A stretch of DNA of 64,000 nt from Niveibacterium sp. 24ML. Its GTDB lineage: Bacteria > Pseudomonadota > Gammaproteobacteria > Burkholderiales > Rhodocyclaceae. Below the pieces are notes generated by a model. That model made no database searches, had not been told where the DNA came from, and was given only the letters and a program-made list of their open reading frames with translations. The stretch covers positions 42,392 to 106,391 of the forward strand of contig NZ_JAPFHA010000018.1 of NCBI RefSeq assembly GCF_026586805.1, in the 5' to 3' direction. The position numbers were made by a program, and so were the translations under genes. Positions 17,449 to 25,769 of this stretch are shown here, piece after piece. Each line of letters starts with the position of its first letter. Within the stretch, counting starts at the first letter, position 1.

Positions 17449-17892
17449 TCAGAAGGGTTTGACGATCACGAGGATCACGACGAACAGCAGCGCGAGCGCC
17501 GGCAGTTCGTTGAAGACGCGGAACCAGACGTGGCTCTTGGTGTTGCGGCCGGCGGCAAAGTCGCGCAGCAGGCGGCTGCAGTAGCCGTCGTAGCCGGTCA
17601 GTAACAGAACGATGAACAGCTTGGCGTGCAGCCAGCCCTGCGACATCCAGCCATATGCAGCTTCCTTGCCGCCGTAGAAGATCATCGCGAGGCCGAAGAT
17701 CCAGGTGCCGATCATCAGCGGCAGCATGAAGCGCTTGAGCTTGCGCGCCATCAGCAGCAGGCGCTCGCGCTCGGCGTGGCTGTCGGCCGGCACCATCGCC
17801 AGATTCACGAAGATGCGCGGCAGGTAGAACAGGCCGGCGAACCAGCTGACAACAAAAAAGGCGTGAAAGGCTTTGAGCCACATGTACATCAT
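17449..17892 (-). CDS. hemJ: HemJ-like protoporphyrinogen oxidase (UPF0093/CopD family)
   Basis: Oxidises protoporphyrinogen IX to protoporphyrin IX in the inner membrane in many bacteria lacking HemG/HemY. The 147-residue protein has four hydrophobic segments and the family pattern WLKAFHAFFVVSWFAGLFYL at the start. The central GWLHAKLFIVLLL and the late FNELPALALLFVV complete it. Conserved His10, Arg and Lys residues are present. The start is the first of two ATGs after an AAGGAAAA ribosome site; the ATG overlaps the upstream SDR stop (ATGA). Some annotations call this family CopD-like. Confidence 0.85.
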   Translation of the reverse strand: MMYMWLKAFHAFFVVSWFAGLFYLPRIFVNLAMVPADSHAERERLLLMARKLKRFMLPLMIGTWIFGLAMIFYGGKEAAYGWMSQGWLHAKLFIVLLLTGYDGYCSRLLRDFAAGRNTKSHVWFRVFNELPALALLFVVILVIVKPF

Positions 17893-18860
17893 CGGGAGTT
17901 TTCCTTTTGAAGGTCGAACCAGGCGCGTGCCTGCGCCAGCCCGGCATCGACCGTGGGGTAGGTCAGCTGCACGCGAAGCTCGCGGTGCATGCGGGTGTTG
18001 TCGAGCCGGCGCGATTCGGACATGAAGGACAGCATCATCGGGCTGAGAACCCGTTCGAGCTCGCTGCGGCTTGCGCGTGGCGGGCGCGGCAGGCCGAAGG
18101 TGTCCGCCATGCGGTCGTACCACTCGCCCATGCGCAGCTCGGAATCGTCGGTCACATTCCACGCCCGACAATTGCCGCCCCGGAACAGCGCTCGGATCGC
18201 AAGCCGTGCAAGGTCGTCGGCATGGATGTGGTTGGTGAACACGTCTTCGCCGGCCGGCAATACCGGGTCACCGCGTTCGAGCCTTGCCAGATTCAGGCGT
18301 TCGGCCGCGTAGATGCCCGGCGCGCGCAGGATCGCGAGGCGGCAGCCGCTGCGGCGGGCAAAGTTGCGCAGGATGCGTTCGGCCGCGACCCGGCGTTTGG
18401 CGCGGGCGGTGCTGGCGCGCAGCGGGCGGGTCTCCGGCACCGATTGGCCGCGGCAATCGCCGTAGACGCCGGTGGTGCTGATGTAGACAAGGCGCCTTGG
18501 CAGGCTGCGGCGTGCCAGGGCCGCAGTGAGGCGACGGCTGCGCGGGTCGCTGTCACCGCGGTCGGGCGGTGGGGCAAAGTGCAACACGCTTGGGGCAAGG
18601 CCAGACAGGCGCTGCAGGCTGCGGGCTTCGTCCAGGTCCGCCCGCAGTGGCACCGCGCCCAGTGCGCGCAGGCACCTGGCTGCGTCGTCCCGGCGTACTA
18701 CTGCGAACACGCGGGTGTGCCGCACAAGCAGCGGGATCGCGCGCGCGGCCACGTCGCCGCTGCCGATGATCAGCACCCGTTGCCGTGCAATGCGGCCGGC
18801 CGGGCGCAAGCCGGTGGCGGGGCGGGCGGGGCGGCGTTTCGGTTTCGGTTGGGCTACCAT
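17889..18860 (-). CDS. NAD(P)-binding epimerase/dehydratase-family protein (atypical SDR)
   Basis: 323 residues with a basic 25-residue N-terminal stretch, then a Rossmann start VLIIGSGDVAARAIPLL (instead of GxxGxxG). A serine/tyrosine active-site region VYISTTGVYGDCRG lies near residue 150, and NHIHADDLARLAIRAL near residue 225. This resembles YeeZ-like SDRs of unknown substrate. It is divergent from the ferredoxin-reductase gene, 38 bases away, and coupled to hemJ. Confidence 0.78.
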   Translation of the reverse strand: MVAQPKPKRRPARPATGLRPAGRIARQRVLIIGSGDVAARAIPLLVRHTRVFAVVRRDDAARCLRALGAVPLRADLDEARSLQRLSGLAPSVLHFAPPPDRGDSDPRSRRLTAALARRSLPRRLVYISTTGVYGDCRGQSVPETRPLRASTARAKRRVAAERILRNFARRSGCRLAILRAPGIYAAERLNLARLERGDPVLPAGEDVFTNHIHADDLARLAIRALFRGGNCRAWNVTDDSELRMGEWYDRMADTFGLPRPPRASRSELERVLSPMMLSFMSESRRLDNTRMHRELRVQLTYPTVDAGLAQARAWFDLQKENSR

Positions 18861-18898
18861 CCGGGGATTATCGCATTGCCGTCAAGCTCAAGAATCCC

Positions 18899-19921
18899 AT
18901 GTCACATCACGTTAAAATTCAACCATCCGGTCTCGAATTCGCGGCCAATCCCGATACCTCTGTGTTGCAGTCCGCGCTCGACGCCGGGCTGATGTTGCCT
19001 TATGGCTGCCGCGACGGCGCCTGCGGTTCGTGCAAAGGTCGCGTGCTCGAAGGCTCGGTGGATCACGGCAAGTCGCCGGAAACCTCTTTGCCGGTGGCCG
19101 AACGGGAAACCGGCTTTGCGCTGTTTTGCTGCGCCAAGCCGACCTCCGACCTGGTGCTGGAAGTGCGTGACGTGCGCCGCCTGACCGACATCCCGATCAA
19201 GAAACTGCCGTGCCGGGTGCAGCGTATCGACCGCGCCGCCGACGATGTGATCGTGCTGACGCTCAAGCTGCCGGCCAACGATACCTTCCGTTTTCTTGCC
19301 GGGCAGTACATCGACTTTCTGCTTGCCGGCGGCAAGCGGCGCAGCTTTTCGATTGCGAACGCGCCCGAGCGGGAGGGCGAGATGGAGTTGCATGTTCGCC
19401 TTGTCGAAGGCGGCAGCTTCACCGGCCATGTTTTCAACGCCATGAAAGAGCGCGACATCCTGCGCTTTGAGGGGCCGCTGGGCAGCTTCTACCTGCGCGA
19501 GAGCGCCAAACCGATCGTGATGGTGGCCGGCGGCACTGGATTTGCGCCGATGAAGGGGCTGATCGAGCACATGATCGCGACGGGCAACCAGCGCCCGGTG
19601 ACTTTGTACTGGGGCTCGCGTGATCGTGCCGGGCTCTACATGTTCGATCTGGCCCGCGAATGGGAAGGCGTGCTGCCCGGATTCAAGTTTGTCCCTGTCA
19701 TATCCGATAAACCTGAGGCCGGCTGGCAGGGCCGCACCGGTCTGGTTCACCTGGCCGCGCGCGAGGATTTTCCGGACATGAGCAGCGTGCAGGTCTACGC
19801 TTGTGGGGCGCCACCCATGATCGACGCTGCGCGGGCTGATTTCACCGCGCATTGCGGTTTGCCGGCCGACGAGTTTTTTGCCGACGCATTCAGTTTTTCA
19901 TCCGACAGCACTTCTACCTGA
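18899..19921 (+). CDS. 2Fe-2S ferredoxin/FNR-type NAD(P)H reductase (AscD-like)
   Basis: 340 residues. A plant-type ferredoxin domain (1-90) carries cysteines in YGCRDGACGSCKGRV and the later FALFCC. An FAD-binding domain (about 100-195; RSFSIANAP) and an NAD(P) domain (about 200-330; VMVAGGTGFAPMKGLIEHM, YACGAPPMID) follow. The family includes CDP-6-deoxy-3,4-glucoseen reductase, but related proteins act as electron donors to oxygenases or other enzymes. No deoxysugar genes lie nearby, so the sugar role is doubtful. It is followed 12 bases on by an HDOD gene. Confidence 0.85.
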   Translation: MSHHVKIQPSGLEFAANPDTSVLQSALDAGLMLPYGCRDGACGSCKGRVLEGSVDHGKSPETSLPVAERETGFALFCCAKPTSDLVLEVRDVRRLTDIPIKKLPCRVQRIDRAADDVIVLTLKLPANDTFRFLAGQYIDFLLAGGKRRSFSIANAPEREGEMELHVRLVEGGSFTGHVFNAMKERDILRFEGPLGSFYLRESAKPIVMVAGGTGFAPMKGLIEHMIATGNQRPVTLYWGSRDRAGLYMFDLAREWEGVLPGFKFVPVISDKPEAGWQGRTGLVHLAAREDFPDMSSVQVYACGAPPMIDAARADFTAHCGLPADEFFADAFSFSSDSTST

Positions 19922-19933
19922 AACTGCGCGAAT

Positions 19934-21073
19934 ATGAGCCAAGCTGTTCTGATCACCCGCGAACCGGTCGTTAACAAGCAGCGCTCGATCACTGCAAACC
20001 GGCTCGTGGTACACGCGCCCAGCGTGCCGCTTGCCGTGGCCACCCTGAACGCGCTGGCTGAGACCTGGCCGGCCAGCCACACGGTCTTCGTCAGCCTGGG
20101 GCGCCTTGTGCCCACGGCCGAGCTGATGGCGTGGCAGATGCCGCCCAACACCATGATCGAGATCCCGGCGCCGGCGCTTGCTTACGAGCAGACCCGTGCC
20201 CTGATTCCGCAATTGCAGGAGGCTGGGATCAATGTTTGCCTGTCATGGTTCCAGCCGGGCATGGCAGTCCCCGAAGGGGCGGATTTCCGTTTCGTGCTGG
20301 CTGACGCCAACAAGACGCCAACGCCCGAGGGTTTCCCCGGCATTGCCATTGCCACTGGCTTGCCCGATCTGCAGGCCTTTGCGCAGGCGGTGAAGAATGG
20401 CTACGACGGGGCTTCCGGCTGGTTCTTCCTGCGCGGGGTGACGGCCGCCAAAGAGCTTGCGCCCTCGCACGCGCAGATCGTGCGCCTGCTCAACCTGGTG
20501 CGGAACGAAGCCGAGGTGAAGGACATCGAGGCGGCGCTCAAGCTCGACGTGGCGCTTTCATACAAGCTGCTTCGCTACATCAATTCGCCGGCTTTCGGCC
20601 TGATGGTCGAGGTGCAGTCCTTCCGCCACGCGGTCACGATCCTGGGTATGGACAAACTCAACAAGTGGCTTTCGCTGCTGCTGGTATCCGCCAGCAAGGA
20701 TCCGCTGGCGCCCGCCCTGATGCAGGCGGCGATCGCGCGCGGCCGCTTCATGGAGCTGATCGGCGCGGCCTTCGTCGAGAAGCGCGAGGTCGATAACCTT
20801 TTTATCACCGGCGCGTTTTCGCTGATCCATGTGCTGCTGGGCTCCACACCCGAGGCCGTGCTGGCCGAGATGACACTGCCAGAGCCCATCACCGATGCAC
20901 TGCTGCGCGGTGAAGGCATGTACAAGCCCTTCCTGGATCTGGCGCTTGCTTGCGAACGCCTTGATCCCGCCCAACTGGCCGAACAGATCGCCAAGCTCAA
21001 GCTGCGCGCCGGGGATGTGAGCAAGGCGCTGGTCGCCGCCGTGGCTTTTGCTGACAGTTTGCAATTCGGGTGA
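19934..21073 (+). CDS. HDOD signalling protein with degenerate EAL-like N-terminus
   Basis: 379 residues. The N-terminal half (about 20-175) resembles the YuxH-type EAL fold but has no EAL catalytic motif. The C-terminal HDOD domain (about 180-375) is marked by IVRLLNLVRNEAEVKDIEAA, LSYKLLRYINSPAFG and HAVTILGMDKLNKWLSLLL. These proteins are regulatory and do not hydrolyse c-di-GMP when the motif is lost. A second, divergent relative lies at 25766-27142. It overlaps the next small gene by GTGA. Confidence 0.85.
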   Translation: MSQAVLITREPVVNKQRSITANRLVVHAPSVPLAVATLNALAETWPASHTVFVSLGRLVPTAELMAWQMPPNTMIEIPAPALAYEQTRALIPQLQEAGINVCLSWFQPGMAVPEGADFRFVLADANKTPTPEGFPGIAIATGLPDLQAFAQAVKNGYDGASGWFFLRGVTAAKELAPSHAQIVRLLNLVRNEAEVKDIEAALKLDVALSYKLLRYINSPAFGLMVEVQSFRHAVTILGMDKLNKWLSLLLVSASKDPLAPALMQAAIARGRFMELIGAAFVEKREVDNLFITGAFSLIHVLLGSTPEAVLAEMTLPEPITDALLRGEGMYKPFLDLALACERLDPAQLAEQIAKLKLRAGDVSKALVAAVAFADSLQFG

Positions 21074-21300
21074 GCAAGATGGAACGACTGTGTCCCAAAC
21101 ATGGAACGCCGCTGGAATCGCGGGGCAAGCTCTGGCATTGCGAGGCCTGCAATGCGCTCTACAAGGTACGCGGTGAGTGCGGCGACTGCGGCAGCGAGCT
21201 TGAGAAGGTGGCGGCTTGCGGCGCCAGCAACTGGTGGTGCAATCGCTGCAACGAGCTCAAGTCGAAGTCGAAGATCAAGACGGAAATGGTCGCAGCCTGA
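21070..21300 (+). CDS. Small double zinc-ribbon protein (YfgJ-like)
   Basis: 76 residues with eight cysteines in four CxxC-type pairs: LCPKHG, HCEACN, ECGDCG and WWCNRCN, plus the family hallmark KVAACGASNWWC. Enterobacterial YfgJ has the same pattern; its job is unknown, presumably nucleic-acid or protein binding. It starts at GTG overlapping the HDOD stop, though the ATG at 21079 (MERLCPKHG) is an alternative. A bidirectional terminator follows. Confidence 0.8.
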   Translation: MSKMERLCPKHGTPLESRGKLWHCEACNALYKVRGECGDCGSELEKVAACGASNWWCNRCNELKSKSKIKTEMVAA

Positions 21301-21326
21301 ATGCCGCGTATCCGGTGTGCAGAAAC

Positions 21327-21354
21327 AAAAAACCGGCCATCTGGCCGGTTTTTT
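21327..21354. terminator. Bidirectional rho-independent terminator
   Basis: An 8-bp perfect stem AACCGGCC / GGCCGGTT with a 4-base loop is flanked by A-tract and T-tract on opposite sides. It can stop transcription from both the zinc-ribbon gene and the convergent cytochrome gene. Confidence 0.92.
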
Positions 21355-21370
21355 GTCTGGCGGGCCCGGC

Positions 21371-21679
21371 TTACTTCTGGCTCAGGACCCACTGCACCAG
21401 TTGCTTGGCTTCCGCGTCATTGACCTGCGGGTTCGGCGGCATCGGCACATTGCCCCAAACGCCAGCACCACCCTTCTTGACCTTTTCGATCAGCTTGGCC
21501 TCGGCGGCCTTGTCGCCCTTGTACTTGGCGGCGACGTCCTTGTAGGCTGGGCCGACGACCTTCTTGTCGACAGCGTGACAGGCCATGCAATTCTTTGCCT
21601 TGGCCAAGTCTGCGTTGGCCAGCGCAGCGCCGGACGACAGCACGCCGGCAATGGCGACGATGGTCAGAATGCGTTTCAT
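21371..21679 (-). CDS. Class I c-type cytochrome (c551/c552-like)
   Basis: 102 residues. A signal peptide (1-22, ending ALANA) exports it to the periplasm. The haem motif CMACH is near residue 31, and the axial methionine region NVPMPPNPQV near residue 80. A single haem with this spacing is the cytochrome c551/c552 type that shuttles electrons to terminal oxidases or nitrite reductase. It is monocistronic, between the terminator and the leuA leader region, transcribed away from leuA. Confidence 0.92.
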   Translation of the reverse strand: MKRILTIVAIAGVLSSGAALANADLAKAKNCMACHAVDKKVVGPAYKDVAAKYKGDKAAEAKLIEKVKKGGAGVWGNVPMPPNPQVNDAEAKQLVQWVLSQK

Positions 21680-21890
21680 GTCTCTTGATCCTCTCTAGGG
21701 TGGTTAGAGCAGCCGGGCCAGTCTAGCGCAACAACTCGGCCCTTGCCGAGTCCACATCCGCGCGGGCGGGGCCGCGATGCTCCCACTGCCTTGAACGCCC
21801 GGCAGGCGGCGACGTTGACGCAGGGCCAATTGGCAGTGGCTATCGGCGCGATGCTTGACGGCAAGGCAAGCGCGCCGCTATTGTCGGGCC

Positions 21891-21986
21891 ATGCTTTCGC
21901 TTTCGGCCCTCGCTCTCCTGCTGAGCCTGATCTCCCTGACCCACTTCCTGGGTCTGGGCCGACTGCTGCGCCCCGCGCGCATCTAA
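21891..21986 (+). CDS. Leucine-rich leader peptide 1 upstream of leuA
   Basis: A 31-codon frame starting MLSLSALALLLSLISLTHFL, in which 12 of 31 residues are leucine, including three in a row. It ends 247 bases before leuA. No strong ribosome site is seen in front of it. A -35-like TTGACG at 21815 with a weak -10 (GGCTAT, 17-base spacer) is a possible promoter. Leucine-rich leaders controlling leu operons by ribosome stalling are established in enterics. Here the role is inference, and the frame could also be a small hydrophobic peptide. Confidence 0.5.
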   Translation: MLSLSALALLLSLISLTHFLGLGRLLRPARI

Positions 21987-22084
21987 ATCCCAACCCCTCC
22001 TGTTGAGCAGTACCCCTCCGCCTTGCGGGATTCGTGCGTCTTCGCGCGTCCGCCGGCGGCTTCCCTGATCCCGAGGACTCCCCG

Positions 22085-22240
22085 ATGTTGATGCTTCTGA
22101 TGTTTGCGCTACGACTGCTGACCGACTGCCGGGCCGTGCAATTGCGGCAGCCTGGCAGTCCGGGTGTCCGTCTGATCGGGGCCCGCGCCGCGACTCGAAA
22201 CCACCGTATCGAAAGCGCATCCAGGAGAAAACGATGTTGA
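22085..22240 (+). CDS. Leucine-rich leader ORF 2 overlapping the leuA start
   Basis: A 51-codon frame beginning [15 protein letters not shown], preceded by GAGG at 8-base spacing. Six leucine codons occur in the first 12, directly before a strong hairpin at 22124-22160. The frame then continues with ordinary, arginine-rich sequence and its stop lies just inside leuA, so translation may also couple to leuA. This position of control codons next to a hairpin is that of an attenuator leader. No rho-independent T-tract follows the hairpin. Confidence 0.5.
   Translation: MLMLLMFALRLLTDCRAVQLRQPGSPGVRLIGARAATRNHRIESASRRKRC
22124..22160 (+). promoter_or_regulatory. Hairpin in the leuA leader
   Basis: Arms GACTGCCGGGC and GCCTGGCAGTC pair over 11 positions (one G-U) around a 15-base loop that contains the palindrome GCAATTGC. 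It follows a run of leucine codons and ends 73 bases before leuA. It lacks a following U-run, so if it regulates, it may act on translation or with Rho. Confidence 0.5.
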
Positions 22241-23916
22241 AGCAGCCCGCCACCAAGTACCGAGCATTCGAACCCGTTCGCCTTGCCGACCGCCGCTGGC
22301 CGGATCAGGTGATCACCGAGGCGCCGATCTGGCTCTCGACCGACTTGCGCGACGGCAATCAGGCCCTCTTCGAGCCGATGTCCGGCGCCGCCAAACTCAA
22401 GCTTTTCAAGACCCTCGTCGCGGTCGGCTTCAAGGAAATCGAAGTCGCGTTTCCTTCCGCCTCGCAGACCGATTTCGACTTCGTCCGCACCCTCATCGAA
22501 GGCGGCCACATTCCGGATGACGTGACGATCGGCGTGCTGACCCAGGCGCGCGAACACCTCATCCGCCGCACCTTTGAATCGCTTGCCGGCGCGCGCCGCG
22601 CGATTGTTCACTTCTACAACGCCACTGCGCCGAACTTCCGCCGCATCGTGTTCAACACCGATCGTGAGGGCACCAAGGCGATCGCGGTGGAGAGCGCGCA
22701 GCTCGTCCAGCAACTCGCCGCCGAACGGCCGGAGACGGACTGGACCTTCCAGTACAGCCCGGAAGTGTTTTCCGGCACCGAACTCGAATTCGCCAAGGAG
22801 ATCGTCGACGCGGTGACCACGGTGTGGGCGCCGACGCCCGCAAAGCGCGTGATCATCAACTTGCCGGCGACGGTCGAAGGCGCGACGCCGAATGTGTACG
22901 CCGACCAGATCGAGTGGATGCACCGCAATCTCGCGCGCCGCGACGGCATCATCCTCAGCGTGCATCCGCACAACGATCGCGGCTGCGCGGTGGCGGCGGC
23001 GGAACTCGCGGTGATGGCGGGTGCCGATCGCATCGAAGGCTGCCTCTTCGGCAACGGCGAGCGCACCGGCAATGTGGACCTCGTGACGCTCGCGCTCAAC
23101 CTCTACACCCAGGGCGTCGACCCGAAACTCGACTTCTCCGACATCAACGCGGTCGCCCGCGTGGCGGAAGAGGTAACGCAGTTGCCGATCCATCCGCGCC
23201 ACCCGTATGTGGGCGACCTCGTGTTTACCGCCTTCTCCGGCTCGCACCAGGATGCGATCAAGAAGGGCCTCGCGGTGCAGGACCCAAATGCGATCTGGGA
23301 AGTGCCCTACCTCCCGGTCGACCCCAAGGATCTCGGCCGCAGCTACGAATCGGTGATCCGCGTGAACAGCCAGTCGGGCAAGGGCGGCATCGCCTACCTG
23401 CTCGAAGAGCATTACGGCGTTGCGATGCCGCGCCGCATGCAGGTGGAGTTCGCTGCCGAAGTGCAGCGCCATCTCGATGATGTGGGCCGCGAAGTGACTG
23501 CGTCCGAACTCTGGCGCATTTTCCGCGAGACCTACCTCGCGGCCGAGTCGCCGGCCTATGTCGAACATCATCTGTTCGAGGCCGGTGAGCAGCAGGGCAT
23601 CCGCCTCGTCACCCGTGACGGCGGCGTGGAAACGCGCCGCGAGGGCACTGGCAACGGCCCGCTCGACGCCGCGGTGCATGCGCTGGGATTGCCGGTGCGC
23701 GTCGTGTCCTTCGAGGAGCGCTCGCTGACGGCGGGCTCCGATGCGCGCGCGATTGCCTTCGTCGAGATCGCGATGGACGGCGTACCGGGCAGCGCGTTTG
23801 GCGCCGGCCTGCACGGCAACGTCACGACCGCTGCGATTCTCGCCTTGGTCAGCGCAGTCGCTCGGGCAACGCAAAGGATTTCAAGCTTCGACCAACCCGC
23901 CCCTGCTTCGGCGTGA
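22234..23916 (+). CDS. leuA: 2-isopropylmalate synthase, long (type 2) form
   Basis: Condenses acetyl-CoA with 2-oxoisovalerate, the committed step to leucine. 560 residues. The catalytic TIM barrel starts with [15 protein letters not shown] near residue 40 and has [15 protein letters not shown] near residue 245 and [11 protein letters not shown] near residue 270. The C-terminal regulatory domain (about 430-550), which binds leucine for feedback in this family, ends with [17 protein letters not shown]. An AGGAG site sits six bases before the ATG. It stands alone; leuBCD are not nearby. Confidence 0.97.
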   Translation: MLKQPATKYRAFEPVRLADRRWPDQVITEAPIWLSTDLRDGNQALFEPMSGAAKLKLFKTLVAVGFKEIEVAFPSASQTDFDFVRTLIEGGHIPDDVTIGVLTQAREHLIRRTFESLAGARRAIVHFYNATAPNFRRIVFNTDREGTKAIAVESAQLVQQLAAERPETDWTFQYSPEVFSGTELEFAKEIVDAVTTVWAPTPAKRVIINLPATVEGATPNVYADQIEWMHRNLARRDGIILSVHPHNDRGCAVAAAELAVMAGADRIEGCLFGNGERTGNVDLVTLALNLYTQGVDPKLDFSDINAVARVAEEVTQLPIHPRHPYVGDLVFTAFSGSHQDAIKKGLAVQDPNAIWEVPYLPVDPKDLGRSYESVIRVNSQSGKGGIAYLLEEHYGVAMPRRMQVEFAAEVQRHLDDVGREVTASELWRIFRETYLAAESPAYVEHHLFEAGEQQGIRLVTRDGGVETRREGTGNGPLDAAVHALGLPVRVVSFEERSLTAGSDARAIAFVEIAMDGVPGSAFGAGLHGNVTTAAILALVSAVARATQRISSFDQPAPASA

Positions 23917-23987
23917 TCCGCCGCATGCAGGGCTCACGGCGGTGGCCGCGCTACCCGCGCGGCGCCGTCCGGCTCGCCAATCCGGCC

Positions 23988-24012
23988 ATTGTTGAGTAAA
24001 ATACTCAACAAT
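23988..24012. promoter_or_regulatory. Perfect 11-bp palindrome upstream of MFS transporter
   Basis: ATTGTTGAGTA and TACTCAACAAT are separated by AAA, giving a perfect AT-rich inverted repeat in an otherwise GC-rich context, 50 bases before the transporter start. There is no T-tract, so a terminator is unlikely. It looks like an operator for a dimeric regulator; the regulator is not identifiable. Confidence 0.55.
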
Positions 24013-24062
24013 TAAACGAGCCAGCGCCGCGATCGCACAACGATTCGCGGCGCCTCCACTTC

Positions 24063-25286
24063 ATGCGTCACCCGCGCCTGGTCCTCTTTTCCGTCTGCTG
24101 CGTCGCCCTGATGTCCACCGTGGGCGTCGCGTTGCCGTACCCGATCCTCTCGCCGCTGTTCATCGATGGCCCGGTCAACGGTTTCACCCACTGGGCCGGG
24201 CTCAACCCGAAGCTGCTGCTGGGGATCGCGATCGCGCTGAACCCCTTCGGCATCCTGCTCGGCAGTCTGGTGCTGGGACCGATGTCCGACCGTTACGGGC
24301 GCCGCCGCATCATGCTGGCGACGCTGACACTTGCGATTCTTGGCTACGCGCTGAGCGCCTTTGCGTTGGTAAGCGAGAACTTCCCGCTGTTCGCGCTCGC
24401 GCGCTTTGCGACCGGCCTGTGCGAAGGCAATGCTGCGATCGCCCGCGCGATTGCCGCGGATCTGCATCCTCAGATCGACAAGACGCGATCGTTCTCGATG
24501 GTGAATGCTTCGCTCTACATCGGCTGGCTGGTCGGGCCGCTGCTGGGCGGATTCCTGATGCCGCTCGGGGCGTGGGTGCCCTTTGTGGTGGCGGCGGCGA
24601 TGATGTTGCCGGCGCTCGTGCTGCTTGCCTGGCTGGTGCCGAACACCGGCGCCAAGGTGGATTTGAGCGGCCGTGGCTGGCTCACCTTTGCGCGCGAGCA
24701 GCACGCCTTCCGCTTGCTGGAAGACCCGGCGGTGCTGCGGATCTTCTGGTTGCAGCTCGCCTTCACCTTTGGCCTCAACGGTTTCTACGAGTTCTATCCG
24801 CTCTGGCTGGTCGAGTTCGCGCGGCTTGGGCCAACTGGTATTTCCTGGGTTACCGCCGCGCTCTGTGCGGTGATGACGCTGATGAGCGCGGTCGTGTGGC
24901 CGCGCATCGGCGCCCGCTATCGGCCGCTCGGGGCGGCGCGCGCGATGGCCTGGTGCGCCGCTGCCGGGTTCGCGGTGCTCGCGAGCGGGCTGGAAATGCC
25001 GGGCCTGGTTGTGATCGTGCTGCTCGGCGCGCCACTCGCAATCTACGGCACCTCGATGCCGGTGTACTGGTCGCAGGCGTTTGATCGCCACGGGCAGGGC
25101 GCGGTGATGGGTCTGCTATCGACCACCTTCTGCCTGGCAAACGTGGCGGTGGCCCTGGTTGGTGCAGCGCTGATCATGCTCGATACGCGGCTGGTGCTGG
25201 CGCTCAGCGCCATCGCGTGCTCCGTGGCTGCGGCGCGGTTGGGGGGCGTTCTGCGTCATGGCGCGCCCAGCGTCGCCGCGGTGTAA
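24063..25286 (+). CDS. Major facilitator superfamily transporter
   Basis: 407 residues with about 12 membrane helices. The loop 2-3 motif A is clear as GPMSDRYGRRR near residue 77, and the helix 4-5 region has ARFATGLCEGN. It looks like a drug/H+ antiporter-1 type efflux protein, but the substrate is unknown. It is preceded by a perfect palindrome, a likely repressor site, and followed six bases on by a GNAT gene that may share its transcript. Confidence 0.88.
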   Translation: MRHPRLVLFSVCCVALMSTVGVALPYPILSPLFIDGPVNGFTHWAGLNPKLLLGIAIALNPFGILLGSLVLGPMSDRYGRRRIMLATLTLAILGYALSAFALVSENFPLFALARFATGLCEGNAAIARAIAADLHPQIDKTRSFSMVNASLYIGWLVGPLLGGFLMPLGAWVPFVVAAAMMLPALVLLAWLVPNTGAKVDLSGRGWLTFAREQHAFRLLEDPAVLRIFWLQLAFTFGLNGFYEFYPLWLVEFARLGPTGISWVTAALCAVMTLMSAVVWPRIGARYRPLGAARAMAWCAAAGFAVLASGLEMPGLVVIVLLGAPLAIYGTSMPVYWSQAFDRHGQGAVMGLLSTTFCLANVAVALVGAALIMLDTRLVLALSAIACSVAAARLGGVLRHGAPSVAAV

Positions 25287-25292
25287 AGCCGG

Positions 25293-25769
25293 ATGCTGAA
25301 CATCCGCCCCGCGACAGGCCGCGATGCGGCCGCCGTGGCCGACGTCCTGCTCAGTTCGCGCAAAACCCTGATGCCCGCGATCCCGCTGGCGCACGATAAC
25401 GAGTCGATCCGCAAGTGGGTGGCCTTGCACCTGATCCCCTGCGGCCACGTACTGGTAGCTGAACGTGGCGCGCGCGTGCTGGGTTTTTGCGCGCTGGCGG
25501 AACGGGGCGGCTGCGGCTGGGTGGATCAACTCTACGTGCGCCCGGAGGCGGTTGATTCGGGCATCGGCAGTGCCTTGCTCGGCTACGCGGTGTGCGAGCT
25601 GCCCTTCCCGGTGCGGCTCTGGTGCTTCCGCGACAACCCACGCGCCTGCCAGTTCTACGAGCGGCGTGGTTTCGAGGTCTTGCTCAAGCGCGAAGGCGGC
25701 GCGGCAGACAACGAAGAGGGCTTGCCGGACATCCTCTACCAGCTTTCCGATCGCCGCCTCGAAGACTAA
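25293..25769 (+). CDS. GNAT-family N-acetyltransferase
   Basis: 158 residues. The acetyl-CoA fold is visible in NIRPATGRDAAAVADVLL, the beta-4/alpha-3 region WVDQLYVRPEAVDSGIGSALL near residue 75-95, and the closing RACQFYERRGFEVLLKREGG. The usual Q/RxxGxG/A is changed to DSGIGSA. Substrate unknown. It lies six bases after the MFS gene and its stop overlaps the convergent HDOD stop. Confidence 0.8.
   Translation: MLNIRPATGRDAAAVADVLLSSRKTLMPAIPLAHDNESIRKWVALHLIPCGHVLVAERGARVLGFCALAERGGCGWVDQLYVRPEAVDSGIGSALLGYAVCELPFPVRLWCFRDNPRACQFYERRGFEVLLKREGGAADNEEGLPDILYQLSDRRLED

Noticed and set aside
21676..23874. 732-codon minus-strand frame
   Set aside because: It mirrors leuA and has shadow-like composition rich in Arg, His and Ala.
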